Shown: positions 33,491-45,370, numbered from the stretch's first letter. The stretch is 64,000 bases of DNA from Hyposmocoma kahamanoa (GCF_003589595.1 NW_020653900.1:2506013-2570012), one strand, 5' to 3'. Numbers and translations: made by a program. Notes: a model not told the origin generated them from the letters alone.

Positions 33491-33739
33491 CTAACTACAA
33501 TAGCAGTTTTTGACGGTTTTCAGGAATTTAAAAATAAGAACTTTCCCCCCTATTCTTAAAGAGCGCGCCAAAATATTAATTTTAAAATTATCATAGCCAA
33601 TATAAGTAAGTTTTTAAAATTTTTATTTTTCAGTTCAGTTCTTGCAATATTTATTTTATTGAATATCACGATTTTTTAAAATACTCAACTAGTTTGTTGT
33701 TCTCCTCTCTGGGACTGTCGGTCTCCCAATCGTATTAAC

Positions 33740-33890
33740 GACTTTTTTGTCGTAGCGCCATCTGTGAGAAATCTATGAAAGTTTAGATTGAATAGAAAGT
33801 GAAGAAAAGCCCCGATATTTCTGCTGGTGAAAATTTAGCCAGGTCGAAGGAAGTTTTGTTTGCGTTCGATCTTTAATAATAACAAAAAAG
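33740..33890 (+). repeat. SINE-4, leader plus 3' tail, tRNA part deleted
   Basis: The leader GTCGTAGCGCCATCTGTGAG appears in inverse sense relative to other copies, followed by CCAGGTCGAAGGAAGTTTTG and CGTTCGATCTTTAATAATA. Confidence 0.6.
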
Positions 33891-34319
33891 TCTATTTTTA
33901 ATAATAAAAATAAACAGCATCAACTTTTCGGCCAATCTTGGATTAGCGGCGAATCTATGCGTTTCGAAATTGCCAGATACGGATAGTTAGTAATTTGAGG
34001 GAAGATGTATGCCTATCACGCAGTCAACAACTTGTGCACGTACTAAAGTAAAATTGTTTTGTTTTTGAAACTCTTAATGTTTATTTATTTCCATGTAAAT
34101 GTAAAAGAAATTTCTATAGAAATCCATTGTAAATGTTACTTTTTTAAACGAAATAATCGAACCGGAATTGTATACTACTGAATAAATTATAATTCGTTAT
34201 TAGTACAAAGTTTTGTTGTTTGATTTCTCACCCTGTATTATCATGTGCACCCTGTATTTCACGCTTATACCTCTGGTCAAAGATGAAGTCCGTCCAAGTG
34301 TACCTTTAAGTAACTTTGA
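33891..34319. other. Unassigned stretch
   Basis: No gene recognised. CACCCTGTAT occurs twice (34229, 34249), resembling the ends of the long-TIR foldback elements. Confidence 0.4.
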
Positions 34320-35070
34320 AGTATGACAACTTTTCAGGAGGGATGCTCAAAATTTCTACGAACAAAATTAATCGATAACTTTTTTATGCACAAATAGGAG
34401 AGTTATGAAATTTGACATATCGCACTGTTAATACAATAGTGTATTAACTCAAAAAGAGGACTTTCTCAGAATCTATGAAAAACGAATCACTCACTTCCCG
34501 CAAAAAAATCATTAAAATTTACGTGTCATAGTTTATTAAAGAGACTCAAAGGATTTCTCAAATATGCGCCCGGACACATAATTAGAGCGACCTTGCATTT
34601 TCAATATTAAATGCCCTTAGCTTAAACAAAGCTTGATTGATCAAGAACTATTACGCAACTTTGAAGCTGGTATACTAAACGTCATTTCCTTAAGACCTTA
34701 TTGAAAAATTGAATTAAAAAATACCGGAGAAAACTTTTTCTTTGACGATAAATATATTTTTATATTCTAACCCTTTAAGGATAAAAATGCAAGGTGGCTA
34801 GAATTATGTGTCCGGGAGTGTTCACATTCAAAAATAAAATGGAAAAAATAATTTTATATTTTTGAATGAGGATTATTTTGACTATATATCTAACATAACG
34901 TGAGTCACATTTTGAGTTGAGTAGATATCTTTTGATTGTTTCTTACTATATTCTAACGACGGTTTCTTTGACGTGTAGAGAATGAAATTTTACTTTCCGT
35001 AATGATATATTAATAAATTTCACATATTTTGAGTTACAACACTATTAATAGCAGTGCGATATACATACTT
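34320..35070. mobile_element. Long-TIR foldback element, diverged copy 3
   Basis: Inner arms ATATCGCACTGTTAATACAA (34419) and AATAGCAGTGCGATATACAT (35046) are inverted. The stretch TATCTTTTGATTGTTTCTTA is shared with copy 1 (5846). It hosts another TIR element. Confidence 0.65.
34569..34816. mobile_element. TIR element nested in the foldback copy
   Basis: Ends CCCGGACACATAATTAGAGC and the complement of CCCGGACACATAATTCTAGC open ~32-base inverted repeats continuing to ACCTTGCATTTT. Copy 1 of the foldback lacks this piece. Target duplication not identified. Confidence 0.7.
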
Positions 35071-35079
35071 TCTTTCAAG

Positions 35080-35281
35080 TGGTTTTTTTATGATACCAAG
35101 TGACGGGAAGAACAAGTCGTATACCTGCTGGAAAGCGACACGCCTGTCCATAACAGTTGCAGTGCCTCTCAGAGCTTTAAATCGCAAAGATCTGAGGGGT
35201 ACCTACTGCCACTGGCCCTTCACCCTGGGTCATAATTAGACAAGTCCCATGTGCCTATCAATTTCATCCCTTCAAAACCGG
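35080..35281 (-). repeat. Repeat A, 3' two thirds
   Basis: It runs from TTTTTTTATGATACCAAGTG to CCCTTCAAAACCGG; the 5' end is missing. First repeat A copy downstream of msh. Confidence 0.88.
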
Positions 35282-35821
35282 TTAAAAAAATCTGTTAATA
35301 ATAGCAAAACATGCGGATTAACCTTATACTAACCCTCTTTTTTTGTAAGACGTCTGTGGCCAGCAGTGGACTGTTATTGCAAATGTTAATTTTATTTAAC
35401 GCTTTAGAATTTAGATGAGTTCGACAGAATCTTGTTCAATTTAACCCCGTAGAAAGAGTCCCCATTTGTAATAGCGCTAAAGTTCCAGAACTAAGAGTAT
35501 TGGGATACTTGGAGTCGACATCACGGACGAAGTCCAGTTCCGGGGTCATTTGAAGAGCAAATCCAAACTGGCTTCGTGTGCTCGTTTACCACCTTCTTTA
35601 TATAAAAAAAGTCATCAAGTCAAAAGTCAAGTCAAAAAGTCAGACAATGTGATGTGGGTGAAGGCAGGTCAGTTTTGCTCTATTTTTGCTGCATTGATTT
35701 TAGGATTTGACAATTGTTCGAAATTGGATATGAATTGTTCAGAATGAATTTGTTCCGGATCGAAATCACATATGATATATTTATTTATTCAAACAACCAA
35801 CATTTTAATAAATCTACAACA
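35282..35821. other. Unassigned stretch
   Basis: No gene or shared repeat. AAGTCAAAAGTCAAGTCAAAAAG at 35617 is a short low-complexity run. Confidence 0.35.
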
Positions 35822-35985
35822 GCACGTAACGGAATTTACTCTGGGGCACTTCCCAGGACACCCAGACCAGAAGCAATTTAGAAAAGTACATTTCCTAAAT
35901 TGATCCTACCGGGAATCGAACCCGGGACCTTCTTATCCAATTCCCACAGTGCAAACCGTTGTGCCACCGAGATCATCTTAAAAGA
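35822..35985 (-). repeat. SINE-5, tRNA-like copy
   Basis: Minus-strand A box-like TCGGTGGCACAACGG and B box GGGTTCGATTCCC, followed by TCTGGTCTGGGTGTCCTGGG. Confidence 0.78.
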
Positions 35986-35989
35986 GTGA

Positions 35990-36929
35990 TACGCGCAATA
36001 ATAATCACAAATCGCCAACACCCTGCAAAAATGAAAAATCATTACTAGCAGTATATAATTGCAGTTTTATCTATAAAGACATCCTGTATGTGCTTCCTGC
36101 CCGCTAATTGGTACCGGCAACAAAAAAACGAGCAGACTCTTTATTTCTTTTAATGCGTGATTTGTATTCTGCGTGGTGAGGAACGCAAGCCCGTTGTCTC
36201 ATTAATTGCTCATTTCGTTCCAGTGTTGTTCAAAGTTTTGTTCATTGGACCTCTATTCAGGTCGTTGGTCGTAAAATACCAACAATTGTACAGGGAAATG
36301 TATACTCTAGAAATACGTGCTCCAAAGAATATTGGTAAAAGTTTCACGTTGTGCAATTAAATTTAAAATTTTGGAAGAATTATGTAATGCTTTGACGTTA
36401 CGATTTTCTACAAAATTGCATAAATAAAAATTTAACAATATGTCGTATTTCTTTGTTGAAAATTGTGCCTTACACAATTTACGTAGTGTTTAAATGAGCA
36501 GTTCAAAAATGAGTTTCTAGAGCATGACGAAAATTGAGAACCACTGCCATATTTATTTACTTACCAAAATGGCGGCTTTATTACTATACGTGGCTGGTAG
36601 TTTATTGTAATTGGTCACTTTATTGGTAATGACGACTTATGTGTTAAAATGACCAGAAACGCCGGACCCTCGCTCCCTCCCTTTTGTTTATTAACACTCG
36701 AGTAATAAGTCTGCCTTTCTAAGGTCCACGCTGACTGGCTGGTCTTTCAATATGAATTGGTAATCCGTCAAGTGTGCTTGATCGGTTTATGGGTCCGGTC
36801 AGTGGATTTCTTTTGACTTTTTAACTTCTTTACTTATTGCATTGACGGGAAATAAAGAGGTTTCGTAGCAAAGGATTTAATACTGAATCAACCCGTATTA
36901 GCTTCACTTTTGGGCATGGGTTTTTTTTA
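35990..36929. other. Unassigned stretch
   Basis: The 67-codon frame at 36157 has no recognisable motif; I see no shared repeat. Confidence 0.35.
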
Positions 36930-37100
36930 ATATCATACAAAGTGATGGAAATCGACACAGAACATGAACAGGAGTCCATTACAGTTACAATACCACTCAG
37001 AGCATTAAATCTCAAAGATCTAAGGGAAACTGCCACTGCGCCCGTATTTAAGTTAAAGTTTAATTAAGTCACTTTACTTCTTGGCGACAGGAATAAGTAA
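36930..37100 (-). repeat. Repeat A, degraded 3' half
   Basis: Blocks AATACCACTCAGAGCATTAA and CTGCCACTGCGCCCGTAT are readable; the rest is decayed. Confidence 0.75.
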
Positions 37101-37139
37101 CCTTACTTATGTTATGTTATGTTACCTTAATGACGAACT

Positions 37140-37228
37140 TAATGTCGAACCCAGTAATGAACCCAGGACCTCCACATCCATCGTCCATAGTGCAAATCGT
37201 TAGGCCATCGAGGTCGCCTTTTTAAACA
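37140..37228 (-). repeat. SINE-5 tRNA-like fragment
   Basis: Minus-strand GACCTCGATGGCCTAACG and GGAGGTCCTGGGTTC correspond to the head of 35822-35985. Confidence 0.65.
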
Positions 37229-37399
37229 CATTTAGGATTCTTTACAGACGTCATGGTCACGACTGAGATGGTAAAGACATCACTTAGTTATGATGATAAT
37301 TTTATTTCTGATTTCAAAATGGTTTTAGCCTAGAGTTAAGAGTTCCTTCTCAATAAATTGGCAGGTCATGTCGGTTCCGTCGTGGTGAGAATCATCACT

Positions 37400-37930
37400 T
37401 CACTTTCACTGATCTGGTTCACTGATCCCACGGCGCCAATTCAACCGGCGAGAGGTAAACCCGTGGCGGTTTTAGTGGGGTAGGCCCGCCAGTCTGGGGT
37501 GAGAGTCCCCACACGAGTCCCCACACGAGTCCACACGCCTGAGTCTCCCTGGACTCAGGGGTATCTATAAAGATTTGTAATTACTAATAACATAATAATA
37601 TAATAATAACTAATTCCTAAGTTGTGTACATTTGTACACTTTACAGTAATTCCTCCTATTCAGTCGCAACTTAAAGATACTCGGGTTGTATGTGCTCGGA
37701 AACACGGTCGCAGGCAGGGAATTCAATCCTGTGTGCGCATGATAAAAGATGATGAAAAGCACTTAGTACGCCTTGAGGGAAAATCGACCAAGTAAGAATG
37801 ATATCCCACCGTACCTGTGGATGTCCGACGGAAAAAGGGGGCGGGCGGGATGAGCTGGTAGAGCTCGTGAGCTCACTTACCGAAATATATTCTGTAGAAA
37901 ACCAACAGACAGGCAGCTTTGCGCAGGTGG
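37400..37930. repeat. GC-rich block, possibly a non-LTR 3' untranslated region
   Basis: GTGGGGTAGGCCCGCCAG and GGGGTGAGAGTCCCCACAC are of the kind found at 3' ends of insect non-LTR elements. No coding frame supports it, and no second copy occurs in the window. Confidence 0.3.
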
Positions 37931-38224
37931 GCTAAACTATGAAGTTTAGATTAAAGTTTATCGTTGCCAATAAGTCTCCTGCTCTGCGTTCAATCGAATC
38001 AAGAGAGTCTTCTCTCGTACTCCGTCCGAAACAATTAGGTATTGTGAAATAAATAATACTCGAACAAATTAAAAGACAGTTTTAAGTATGAAGCTTCATT
38101 CGCATCACGCGTCTTTATAATTTAGGCTAGCCTTACTTATTTCACAGTAATTGTTTCGGAACTTCAGCTTTGTTACTTTTAATACCTGAATATAATTTGT
38201 TTTTCACATCAAAAATTAAAACTA

Positions 38225-38450
38225 CTAAATGATAAAATAAAAAAGTTATAATTATTAATACAAAGATCGAACACTCAGAAAAAATTCTCAGACATCTAGC
38301 TTACCGTACCAGATGCTATACCAACTAAGCCACGGAACGAACCAGCGGACCTCACGAATTTTTCTATGTGCTTGCGTCGTATCTTTGTATATGGTTTTTT
38401 CAACGACTTTTTAGTCGTAGCGCCATCTATGAGAAATCTATGAAAGTTTT
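38225..38450 (-). repeat. SINE-4 with leader (left arm of inverted pair)
   Basis: The minus strand carries the leader (CTCATAGATGGCGCTACGAC), the A box TGGCTTAGTTGG and the tail to ATTAATAATTATAAC. Confidence 0.85.
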
Positions 38451-38474
38451 ATCACCCAGTTAGATAGCTCTTTA

Positions 38475-38690
38475 CAGTCTTTGAAAAACCAAATACAAAG
38501 ATACGACGCAAGCACATAGAAAAATTCGTGAGGTCTGCTGATTCGTTCCGTGGCTTAGTCTGACACGGTAAGCTAGAAGACGTCGTCGGTTCGAATCCGG
38601 CCGGATCGAAGGAATTTCTTCTGAGTGTTCGATCTTTGTATTAATAATTATAACAAACTAGTGGAATAATTTCACAAAAAAAAAATTGTT
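38475..38690 (+). repeat. SINE-4 (right arm of inverted pair)
   Basis: It contains the B box GGTTCGAATCCGG and tail TAATTATAACAAACTAGTGG. Arms shared with the preceding copy include ACGACGCAAGCACATAGAAA. Confidence 0.88.
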
Positions 38691-38754
38691 TGTCAATTCA
38701 ATAAAAATATAAAAAAGTTAGTATTAAAAATAGTAAAGTTATTTATTAACCATG

Positions 38755-38925
38755 CTAGGCAGAGGTCACAGGTTCGAAACTCAGGCCGGGTGAAATATTT
38801 GTATGGCCTACATTTATTTCTCTCGTGAGTTTGGTTGTAATTTGTGGTTGTCTATGTGTGTTTATGGCCCCCTCGATACATGGTTTCAATAGTGAGGGAT
38901 TATGAGTGTTTGCGTTAAAAAAAAT
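38755..38925 (+). repeat. SINE-1, head-truncated
   Basis: Starts inside the tRNA-like part at GGTTCGAAACTCAGGCCGG and runs through the family body to GTGTTTGCGTTAAAAAAA. Confidence 0.85.
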
Positions 38926-39429
38926 TAATTAATTAAAGGCACTATAATAATAGGAAGAAAGCAATAAAATATCTCGTCTGCTGTCATTTTGCCTGACATT
39001 GATCAACATCCTGTTCTTTGCTTGCACGTAGTTATTTTATGTGTTTTCTGTTGGTTTCCCGTGATTTTTGTGTGACTTTGATTGTTTCTGGAACAATCGA
39101 GATCTACCCGTGTCACGTCTGGGTATATAGTAATTGTAACTATCATCAACCTCGGCTATGCATAAAACTACGTAAAAAAAAATATATATGTAAAAACATA
39201 TTTTATTCAACAAATTTTTGTCAAAACTTGTTTAAATATGTATTTTATTGGAGTATTATAACGTTCAAGATAAATATAATTGAACTAATTAAAATGCTAA
39301 CTACAAACAACCTTGTAATGTACAGCAAACTTTTTTGTTCTTTCTGATAAAACTTGAAATCACATTCGAGGTATTATTCACTCTGAAATGACGCTATGTC
39401 TATTTTTATCTATAAATAAGAAAAACGAG

Positions 39430-39560
39430 TCCATAGAACAATCGTGTTCCAAAATGGTCTCCTTAAAGATATAACGATTTCCCGCGAAATATTGTCGGAA
39501 AATTAAATCTTTGAAGAAAAATTAAAATCTAAGATTTGGCAGTATGGCTAATTAGACTGA
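39430..39560 (+). repeat. Rep-G, copy 2
   Basis: GTGTTCCAAAATGG, GATTTCCCGCGAAATATTG and AAGATTTGGCAGTATGG match the minus strand of 16078-16240, with stop codons in the copy. Confidence 0.5.
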
Positions 39561-40676
39561 ATTGTGAAATACGCACGAAGTTATACAATCACTACAGCAC
39601 GTATATAATTTAATGATTTCAACGAACCAACCTTAACGTCAAAAATGCCCTACTTTCAATTTGTCATAATTAAAACATAATTAATTATAACAAATAATGA
39701 CCCAGGCAACTATTATGACTCATAAATGGTGGCGATGACACGAAAAGAACATTATAATTCAAGTTAATTGGTTATCGTCCGAAATCAAATACCAAAATAA
39801 CCCTTTCGCCCTAATTTGGACGCGTGGAATTTTCAACGGCAGCCATTTTGAATTTTGACCACCAAAGTAGGGAGATTTTAATCTTACAGGAAGGAACAGG
39901 TTGTTCACATCTTTGGAAAGTAAGTAAGTTAGGTAAATACAGTCAACGGCACGCTAGGCTTCAACATAAGATATCCATATGTACACTGTACTATCAAAAA
40001 GATTGAAGCTCACCCTTTCTGAAACAGATTCTAACCCCCGACGCAAAAAGAGGGGTGTTAAAGAGTTTGAAGTTTACGTGTATAACAAAATTATGTTCAG
40101 CCACAAAATGAATATTATTTATTTTACTTCCAAACATCACTGCGTCGTATTAAGGTGAATAAATACCTCGTACGTGATTTGTATGTAATTTTTCAGGACG
40201 AAGATAAAATGTGGTGTAAAATGTAATAAACGCAATAATGTTGGTAGTTAGCATTTTAATTAGTTAAATTAAACCTCTGTCAGATACTATGTTACTTTAA
40301 TAATATATTAGAGCAAGAAGTTTATAGTTTTTTCTTCAATAAAAATCAGTGAAAACGAACTGTGTGGAAACGCGTATGCGAGGTTTGGTTGACAAGAACA
40401 AGGAAGACAGACTGCCGTTGCCTGCAAGCAATAAAAACCTTTAATGTTGTAAGGCGTTGACTTTGCTGATAGTATAATTTCAGTATTCAGTATTATATTT
40501 ATTAGCAAACATGCAAGTACATGAGAAAGTTTACAATACATGGACTCTGTTAGTGCGTAGCTAAAAACTTACAAATGGGAAACAAGCGAAGTTATAAATA
40601 AAAATATAAATTATTCAACAAAAATAGTAAAATGTTTTAATTTAAATAATAAAACATTTAAATAAATTAATGCAAA
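39561..40676. other. Unassigned stretch
   Basis: No gene or shared repeat recognised. Confidence 0.35.
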
Positions 40677-40745
40677 TTCGGTCGGATTCGAACCGACGTC
40701 TTCTTGCATACCGTGCCAGACTCTATACCAACTAAGCCACAAAAT
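40677..40745 (-). repeat. SINE-4 tRNA-like fragment
   Basis: Minus-strand GTGGCTTAGTTGGTATAG and B box CGGTTCGAATCCGACC, without leader or tail. Confidence 0.75.
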
Positions 40746-41072
40746 ATATTTGTCGATTGGTACCCTCCCTAATACTAATCTTTTTTTAATAAAAAGAAAC
40801 TGTTCAAAAATTTTGTAAAATTTTGTCTAGAGCACTTACTAGGTTATGCTTTGGGGCAGCCGTAATACAAGGACAACAATGACATATTTGATTATCACTA
40901 ATTTCAGGCTTCTTACCACGATACGACAAATTTTTATTTTCCCGATATTTCGGAACGGTTGCACGCTTCTTGGTCACGAGTTGACTGGACGACGGCACAT
41001 GACAGCTTTAAGAGCAGACATATCTATCTACCCTCTTGACAACATATTTCTTTGTCATTTGTGATGAATTTA

Positions 41073-41181
41073 TCTTTGCGATTTAAGTCTCTGAGTAGCA
41101 TTGCAACTGTTACAGACAAGCGTGTCGCTTACCATCAGACCCACGACTTGTCTTGACTTCGTCCTATCATTTGGTATGATA
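41073..41181 (+). repeat. Repeat A, 3' fragment
   Basis: TTTGCGATTTAAGTCTCTGA to TCATTTGGTATGATAAAA. Confidence 0.82.
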
Positions 41182-42010
41182 AAATTCGTAAATTCTTGTA
41201 ATGTGTTTTTACACGTTACAAGCACGCACTTTTGTATGAGGACAGACTTTAATTTATTATAAAATCTTTGCATTCTTCCTCTCAGTTAGCCGTAAAATGG
41301 GACCCAAATCAAAAAACAATGATAATTATGAAGCTTCATTCGCATCATGTTTCTCTTTGATAGAATGGAGAACGGAAGCAGATCCCCTGTAAAGGGTGTT
41401 AAGCTTGGTTTGATTGAAAAAAAAAACAAATATACGCCACTTAGACCCAAAATCGTTTAATTTGCGATACGATAGTTCAGTTTTTATTTTCAATGTCTTT
41501 GGTCCAATATTACATAACAATAACAAGTTAGATAATCGCAAAGTAAAAGCCATTTTCGTGTTAGAACTTAAATCTTGGAAAGATGTTGTGAGGTCAACAA
41601 AGTCTATTTTATTATACTCAGTTCTTACAGGGAAACTCAATACCTACCTAATGCAGGTTGTACTATGAGATGTAGCAATAAGGCAATAATATCAACAAAA
41701 GAAGATCTTATGTTATTAGTCTGAAGATATTGGTTAAATAAATGATAAAAAAGAAATAACTAGATTTATCAACAGCGAATTCTAATTCGTTTCAGTTTGC
41801 TAAATTAAATTTTAAATCATTTGCTACCTTTGTCGATCAATTTACAGAAAGTGAGCTTCGCCCCTTACCACGGGTTTTCGTAAATATATAATAATTATTC
41901 GAAGACAGAAATGGCCATTGTAAGTATTTACAAATTGTACTGTAGAAAGATCAAGAAAAAGAATTATCCTCATGGACCCATTTTTTAATTTATTTCAAAT
42001 TCTTTTTTTT
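41182..42010. other. Unassigned stretch
   Basis: Overlapping open frames of 84 and 104 codons (41326-41668) occur on both strands, with no motif I recognise. Confidence 0.35.
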
Positions 42011-42043
42011 AATGATATCAAGTCACTGGACGAACGATTGATT
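42011..42043 (-). repeat. Repeat A, 3' terminal stub
   Basis: AATGATATCAAGTCACTGG is a second repeat A end immediately before the next copy, so one copy landed at the end of another. Confidence 0.7.
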
Positions 42044-42565
42044 TTTTTTATATAATATCAAATGACGGGACGATCAAATTGTGCGCCTGTTGGTGAGTGA
42101 CGCGCCTGTCCATAACAGTTGCAGTGTCAGTCAGAGCTTTAAATCTCAACGATCTGAGGGGCACTGCTACTGCACCAGTCAATCTGAAACACAAATTGAC
42201 AAGTTCCACGTGGCTGTAATTTCACCAAAACAGTTACCCTCCTAAACCGGAACGCAAAAATGCTTACGTTACTGCTTGGCAGCAGAAACAGGTAAGGTGA
42301 GAGTACTTTCCTGGACGAACTCTTTCATAATAATAATAATAACGCACCCACTAATAGCCCCGCACTAGGGAAACCCTGTATCGCGGGTGCCATGGACGAG
42401 CACATAGACACAGAAACCCACAAATCACACCCAAACTCACGAGAGAAATAAATGTAGGCCATACAAATATTTCTCCCGGCCAGGAATTGAACCCGGGACC
42501 TCTGCGTGGCAGTCCAGCTTGGTAACAGAGGTAGTTGCAGTTTCATAAGGAGCTCTACCAGAGCA
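42044..42565 (-). repeat. Repeat A, full length, split by SINE-1
   Basis: From ATAATATCAAATGACGGGAC to CATAAGGAGCTCTACCAGAG. The SINE lies between CTCTTTCATA and TTTCATAAGG. Confidence 0.9.
42331..42543 (-). repeat. SINE-1, nested in repeat A
   Basis: TTTCATA flanks both sides as target duplication. The B box GGGTTCAATTCC is intact; part of the A box region is deleted (TGGTAACAGAGGTAG). Confidence 0.88.
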
Positions 42566-42579
42566 GAGACTTATTTCAA

Positions 42580-42745
42580 ACCCAATAAGACACGTTTCTC
42601 TAAAGTCGACTCACGGTACACTCACAAAAAATTCGCTCACAAATCACTCACCCAGACACGAACCAACAGTAAGAGCCGACGGAGCCAATTTAAATTCAGT
42701 TGTAGTGGGCCTGGCCACTTAATGGCGGAGTGCCATAATAACTAA
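42580..42745 (+). pseudogene. Possible gag zinc-knuckle remnant
   Basis: The frame ends CSGPGHLMAECHN, which fits the last three ligands of a CCHC knuckle (C-x4-H-x4-C); the first Cys is replaced. Upstream residues are basic, as in gag proteins of LTR elements. No protease or polymerase follows, so it is weak. Confidence 0.35.
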
Positions 42746-43080
42746 TCCGACGCAACGCCCGCCGCCCGCGATTCATTTGTCAGTTATCGATGTTTGCCGA
42801 TTATGATATTCGCCTTGTATGGCCGTGGTAGCAATTAAATGGAGGTAAGAATGGTGCCTGGCGGAGTTTGAACTAACGAGTAGTTTAAGTGAATACAATC
42901 CTTTAGGTATTTGCCAATATTTTTGCTGTCTCTCTTTGTCGTGACGCCAGCACGGATGCGTAAGCAAGATAGCCTTTGTTTGGAAATATTTCAGCTCGTT
43001 TTTTAATAAAAATCGAGAGAGTTTCAGGTTGTTTTTGTGCCTATGTTACTTAATATTGTAAATTACAAAACGTGACCCTT
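42746..43080. other. Unassigned stretch
   Basis: No gene or shared repeat recognised. Confidence 0.35.
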
Positions 43081-43850
43081 AGAGCTTTTTACTCATTCTT
43101 CTCGGGTGAATCTGCCTTACGAACGAGAAATAGTGTTTAGTCAATGTAACGATTACATAGGAAACAAAGATACCTTTCCTTTAGATTTTTAGTACCAATA
43201 ATACCTTCGACTTCTTGTGAACCTGGAAGTATCGGAAGTTTCTTTCTCATTCTTCTCGTGTGAATCTGCCTTACGAATGAGAAGTTAACGTATGAAATAA
43301 AGATATCTTTCCTTTACATTTTTCAGTACCAATAATAATCTCGACTTCTTGTGAACCTAGAAGTGTCAAAAGTTTCTTACTCATTCTTCTCAGGTGAATT
43401 TGCCTTTACGAATGAGAAATAGTGTTTAGTCCATGTAACGATTACGTATGAAATAACGATATCTTTCCTTTAGATTTTTAGTACCAATAATACCTTCGAC
43501 TTCTTGTGAACCTAGAAGTGTCGGAACTTTCTTACTCATTCTTCTCGGATGAATCTGCCTTACGAATGAAAAATAGAGGTAAGTCAATGTAACGATTACT
43601 TATGAAAATAAGATACTTTGCTTTAGATTTTTTGGTATCAACAATACCCTCGTTTTCTTGTGAACCTAGAAGTGTCGGAAGTTTCTTACTCATTCTTCTC
43701 AGGTGAATCTGCCTTTACGAATGAGAAATAGTGTTTAGTCAATGTAACGATTACGTATGAAATAAAGATATCTTTCCTTTAGATTTTTAGTACCAATAAT
43801 ACTCTCAACTTCTTGTGAACCTGGAAACGTCGAAAGTGTCCCAACAAGGT
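43081..43850 (+). repeat. Tandem array, five units of ~155 bp
   Basis: Units begin with CTCATTCTTCTC at about 43092, 43247, 43380, 43535 and 43689. Each contains GTACCAATAATA and GACTTCTTGTGAACCTAGAA. The second is shorter because it lacks the AGTGTTTAGTCAATGTAACG segment. Confidence 0.92.
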
Positions 43851-44327
43851 CGAAACGTGTGTTGTGGCTTCCATTGCAAGTACAAAAACTTTTTTATTTG
43901 GAACAAACACGAGTTTACGTAATAATTACTAGTTCAATAATAACTACAGGTAGTCGACAAGACTTTGGCATAGCTATTAACGCCCATCCTAATTGCAATC
44001 GTTTTTTTCCGCAAAGTGGTTAATTCCAGGCAGGCTCGTATCAACTTCAGGTGGTTAAATTTCTACTGCCTGCCGCTTCCAGTACAAATGTACAATGTAG
44101 TGATGCTCAAGAACGTCGCCTTAGGGTTAAAATCATTTAGGTATGTATTTTACATAGTTTGTTTTTAGATTTTTGTTGAAGCAAAACTTATAAACCTCTT
44201 AAGTATATTATTAAAATAATATAGCATCTGCAAGAGGTATAATTTAAGTAATTAATATGTTAACTACAAAGATTATTGCGTTCACTTATTTCACACCGCA
44301 TTTTTATTTTCGTCATCGTTGATGTTT
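43851..44327. other. Unassigned stretch
   Basis: No gene or shared repeat recognised. Confidence 0.35.
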
Positions 44328-44617
44328 TCAAGTGATGTGATGAACAAGTTGTGCGCCTGATGATTAGCGACATAGGTATGTATGGACAGGTGTCCATAGC
44401 AGTTGCAATGCCAGTCGGTGCTTTAAATCACAAAGATCTGAGGAGCACTGCCACTGCGCCCATCACCCTGAGACATATGTTGATAAGTTCCATGTTCACA
44501 AGCGCCCTTACCCTTCAAAACCGTAATACAGTAATGCTCACATTACGGCTTGGCGTTAGAAATAGGCAAGGTGGCAGTACTTCCCTGGACGAACTCTAAC
44601 ACAAGGAGCTCTACTGC
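44328..44617 (-). repeat. Repeat A, full length
   Basis: TTTTCAAGTGATGTGATGAAC to AAGGAGCTCTACTGCTAC, with a small insertion near GGTATGTATGGACAGG. Confidence 0.9.
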
Positions 44618-44959
44618 TACGAATTGGTTCATGCACTTAAACCCTGAATCCAGCCGACTGTGTTTATGCCAAAAATTAAAAAACATTTTTCGGGACATGA
44701 AGTAAACAAAACGAAAATAATTTTATATTTACAGATGCATTTTTCATCTGATTTGATTAGCAGCATCATTGCGAACGCTAAATCGTCTACAAAGCTTACG
44801 AGTTATGACAAAGAGTGTTAAAGGGTAAGTATAATCTGATCACCTATAAACTTCAATGTGTATACTATGATCACGATATCGGTTTCATCTACCACATAAC
44901 GTTTGTTTTTGTCGCATCCGATCTCGCAATCTGAGTTTACTGTGTGACGATGCGAACTT

Positions 44960-45370
44960 TTTCATGGTCATCCTAACTTTTTGTCACCCATTTCTCTGGT
45001 TCCTGGCCAGTTACTTTCGAAATGTCGAATCATTCTTAAATTCTTTTGCCTCGTCATTCTCACTTCACTCTTCACTCACCAAATTCTCGAAGACAAAAGA
45101 CAATGTGCATTTTGATCCATCATGTAAACTCAACCTCACGTAACTGTTTTAAAGCATTGGAAATACGTAGATATACAGGCCCTTTTGGGGTAAGTATCTG
45201 GACTGTTTGTTAATGCGTAGTAAGAGAGTGTTTTATACTGTTGTATTTGTTCTCTTTCCTTTCCTCTTGTTTAACTTTTCTTCTGACTATACAATAAACG
45301 AATGTGGACCGAAGTAATCTTTTTATTGTCGTCACACTGGCGACGGCACAACTGTAGTCATGCAAATGGA
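44960..45370 (+). repeat. Rep-E, copy 2
   Basis: Diverged match of 9100-9600 with TCTGGTTCCTGGCCAGT, TTCTTTTGCCTCGTCATTC and GTGGACCGAAGTAATC. Of unknown type. Confidence 0.55.

Noticed and set aside
41326..41668. Overlapping 84- and 104-codon frames on both strands
   Set aside because: No motif, no repeat match, and overlap on opposite strands suggests chance.
43081..43850. CRISPR-like array
   Set aside because: Whole ~155-bp units are repeated with no unique spacers; it is a simple tandem repeat in a eukaryotic genome.
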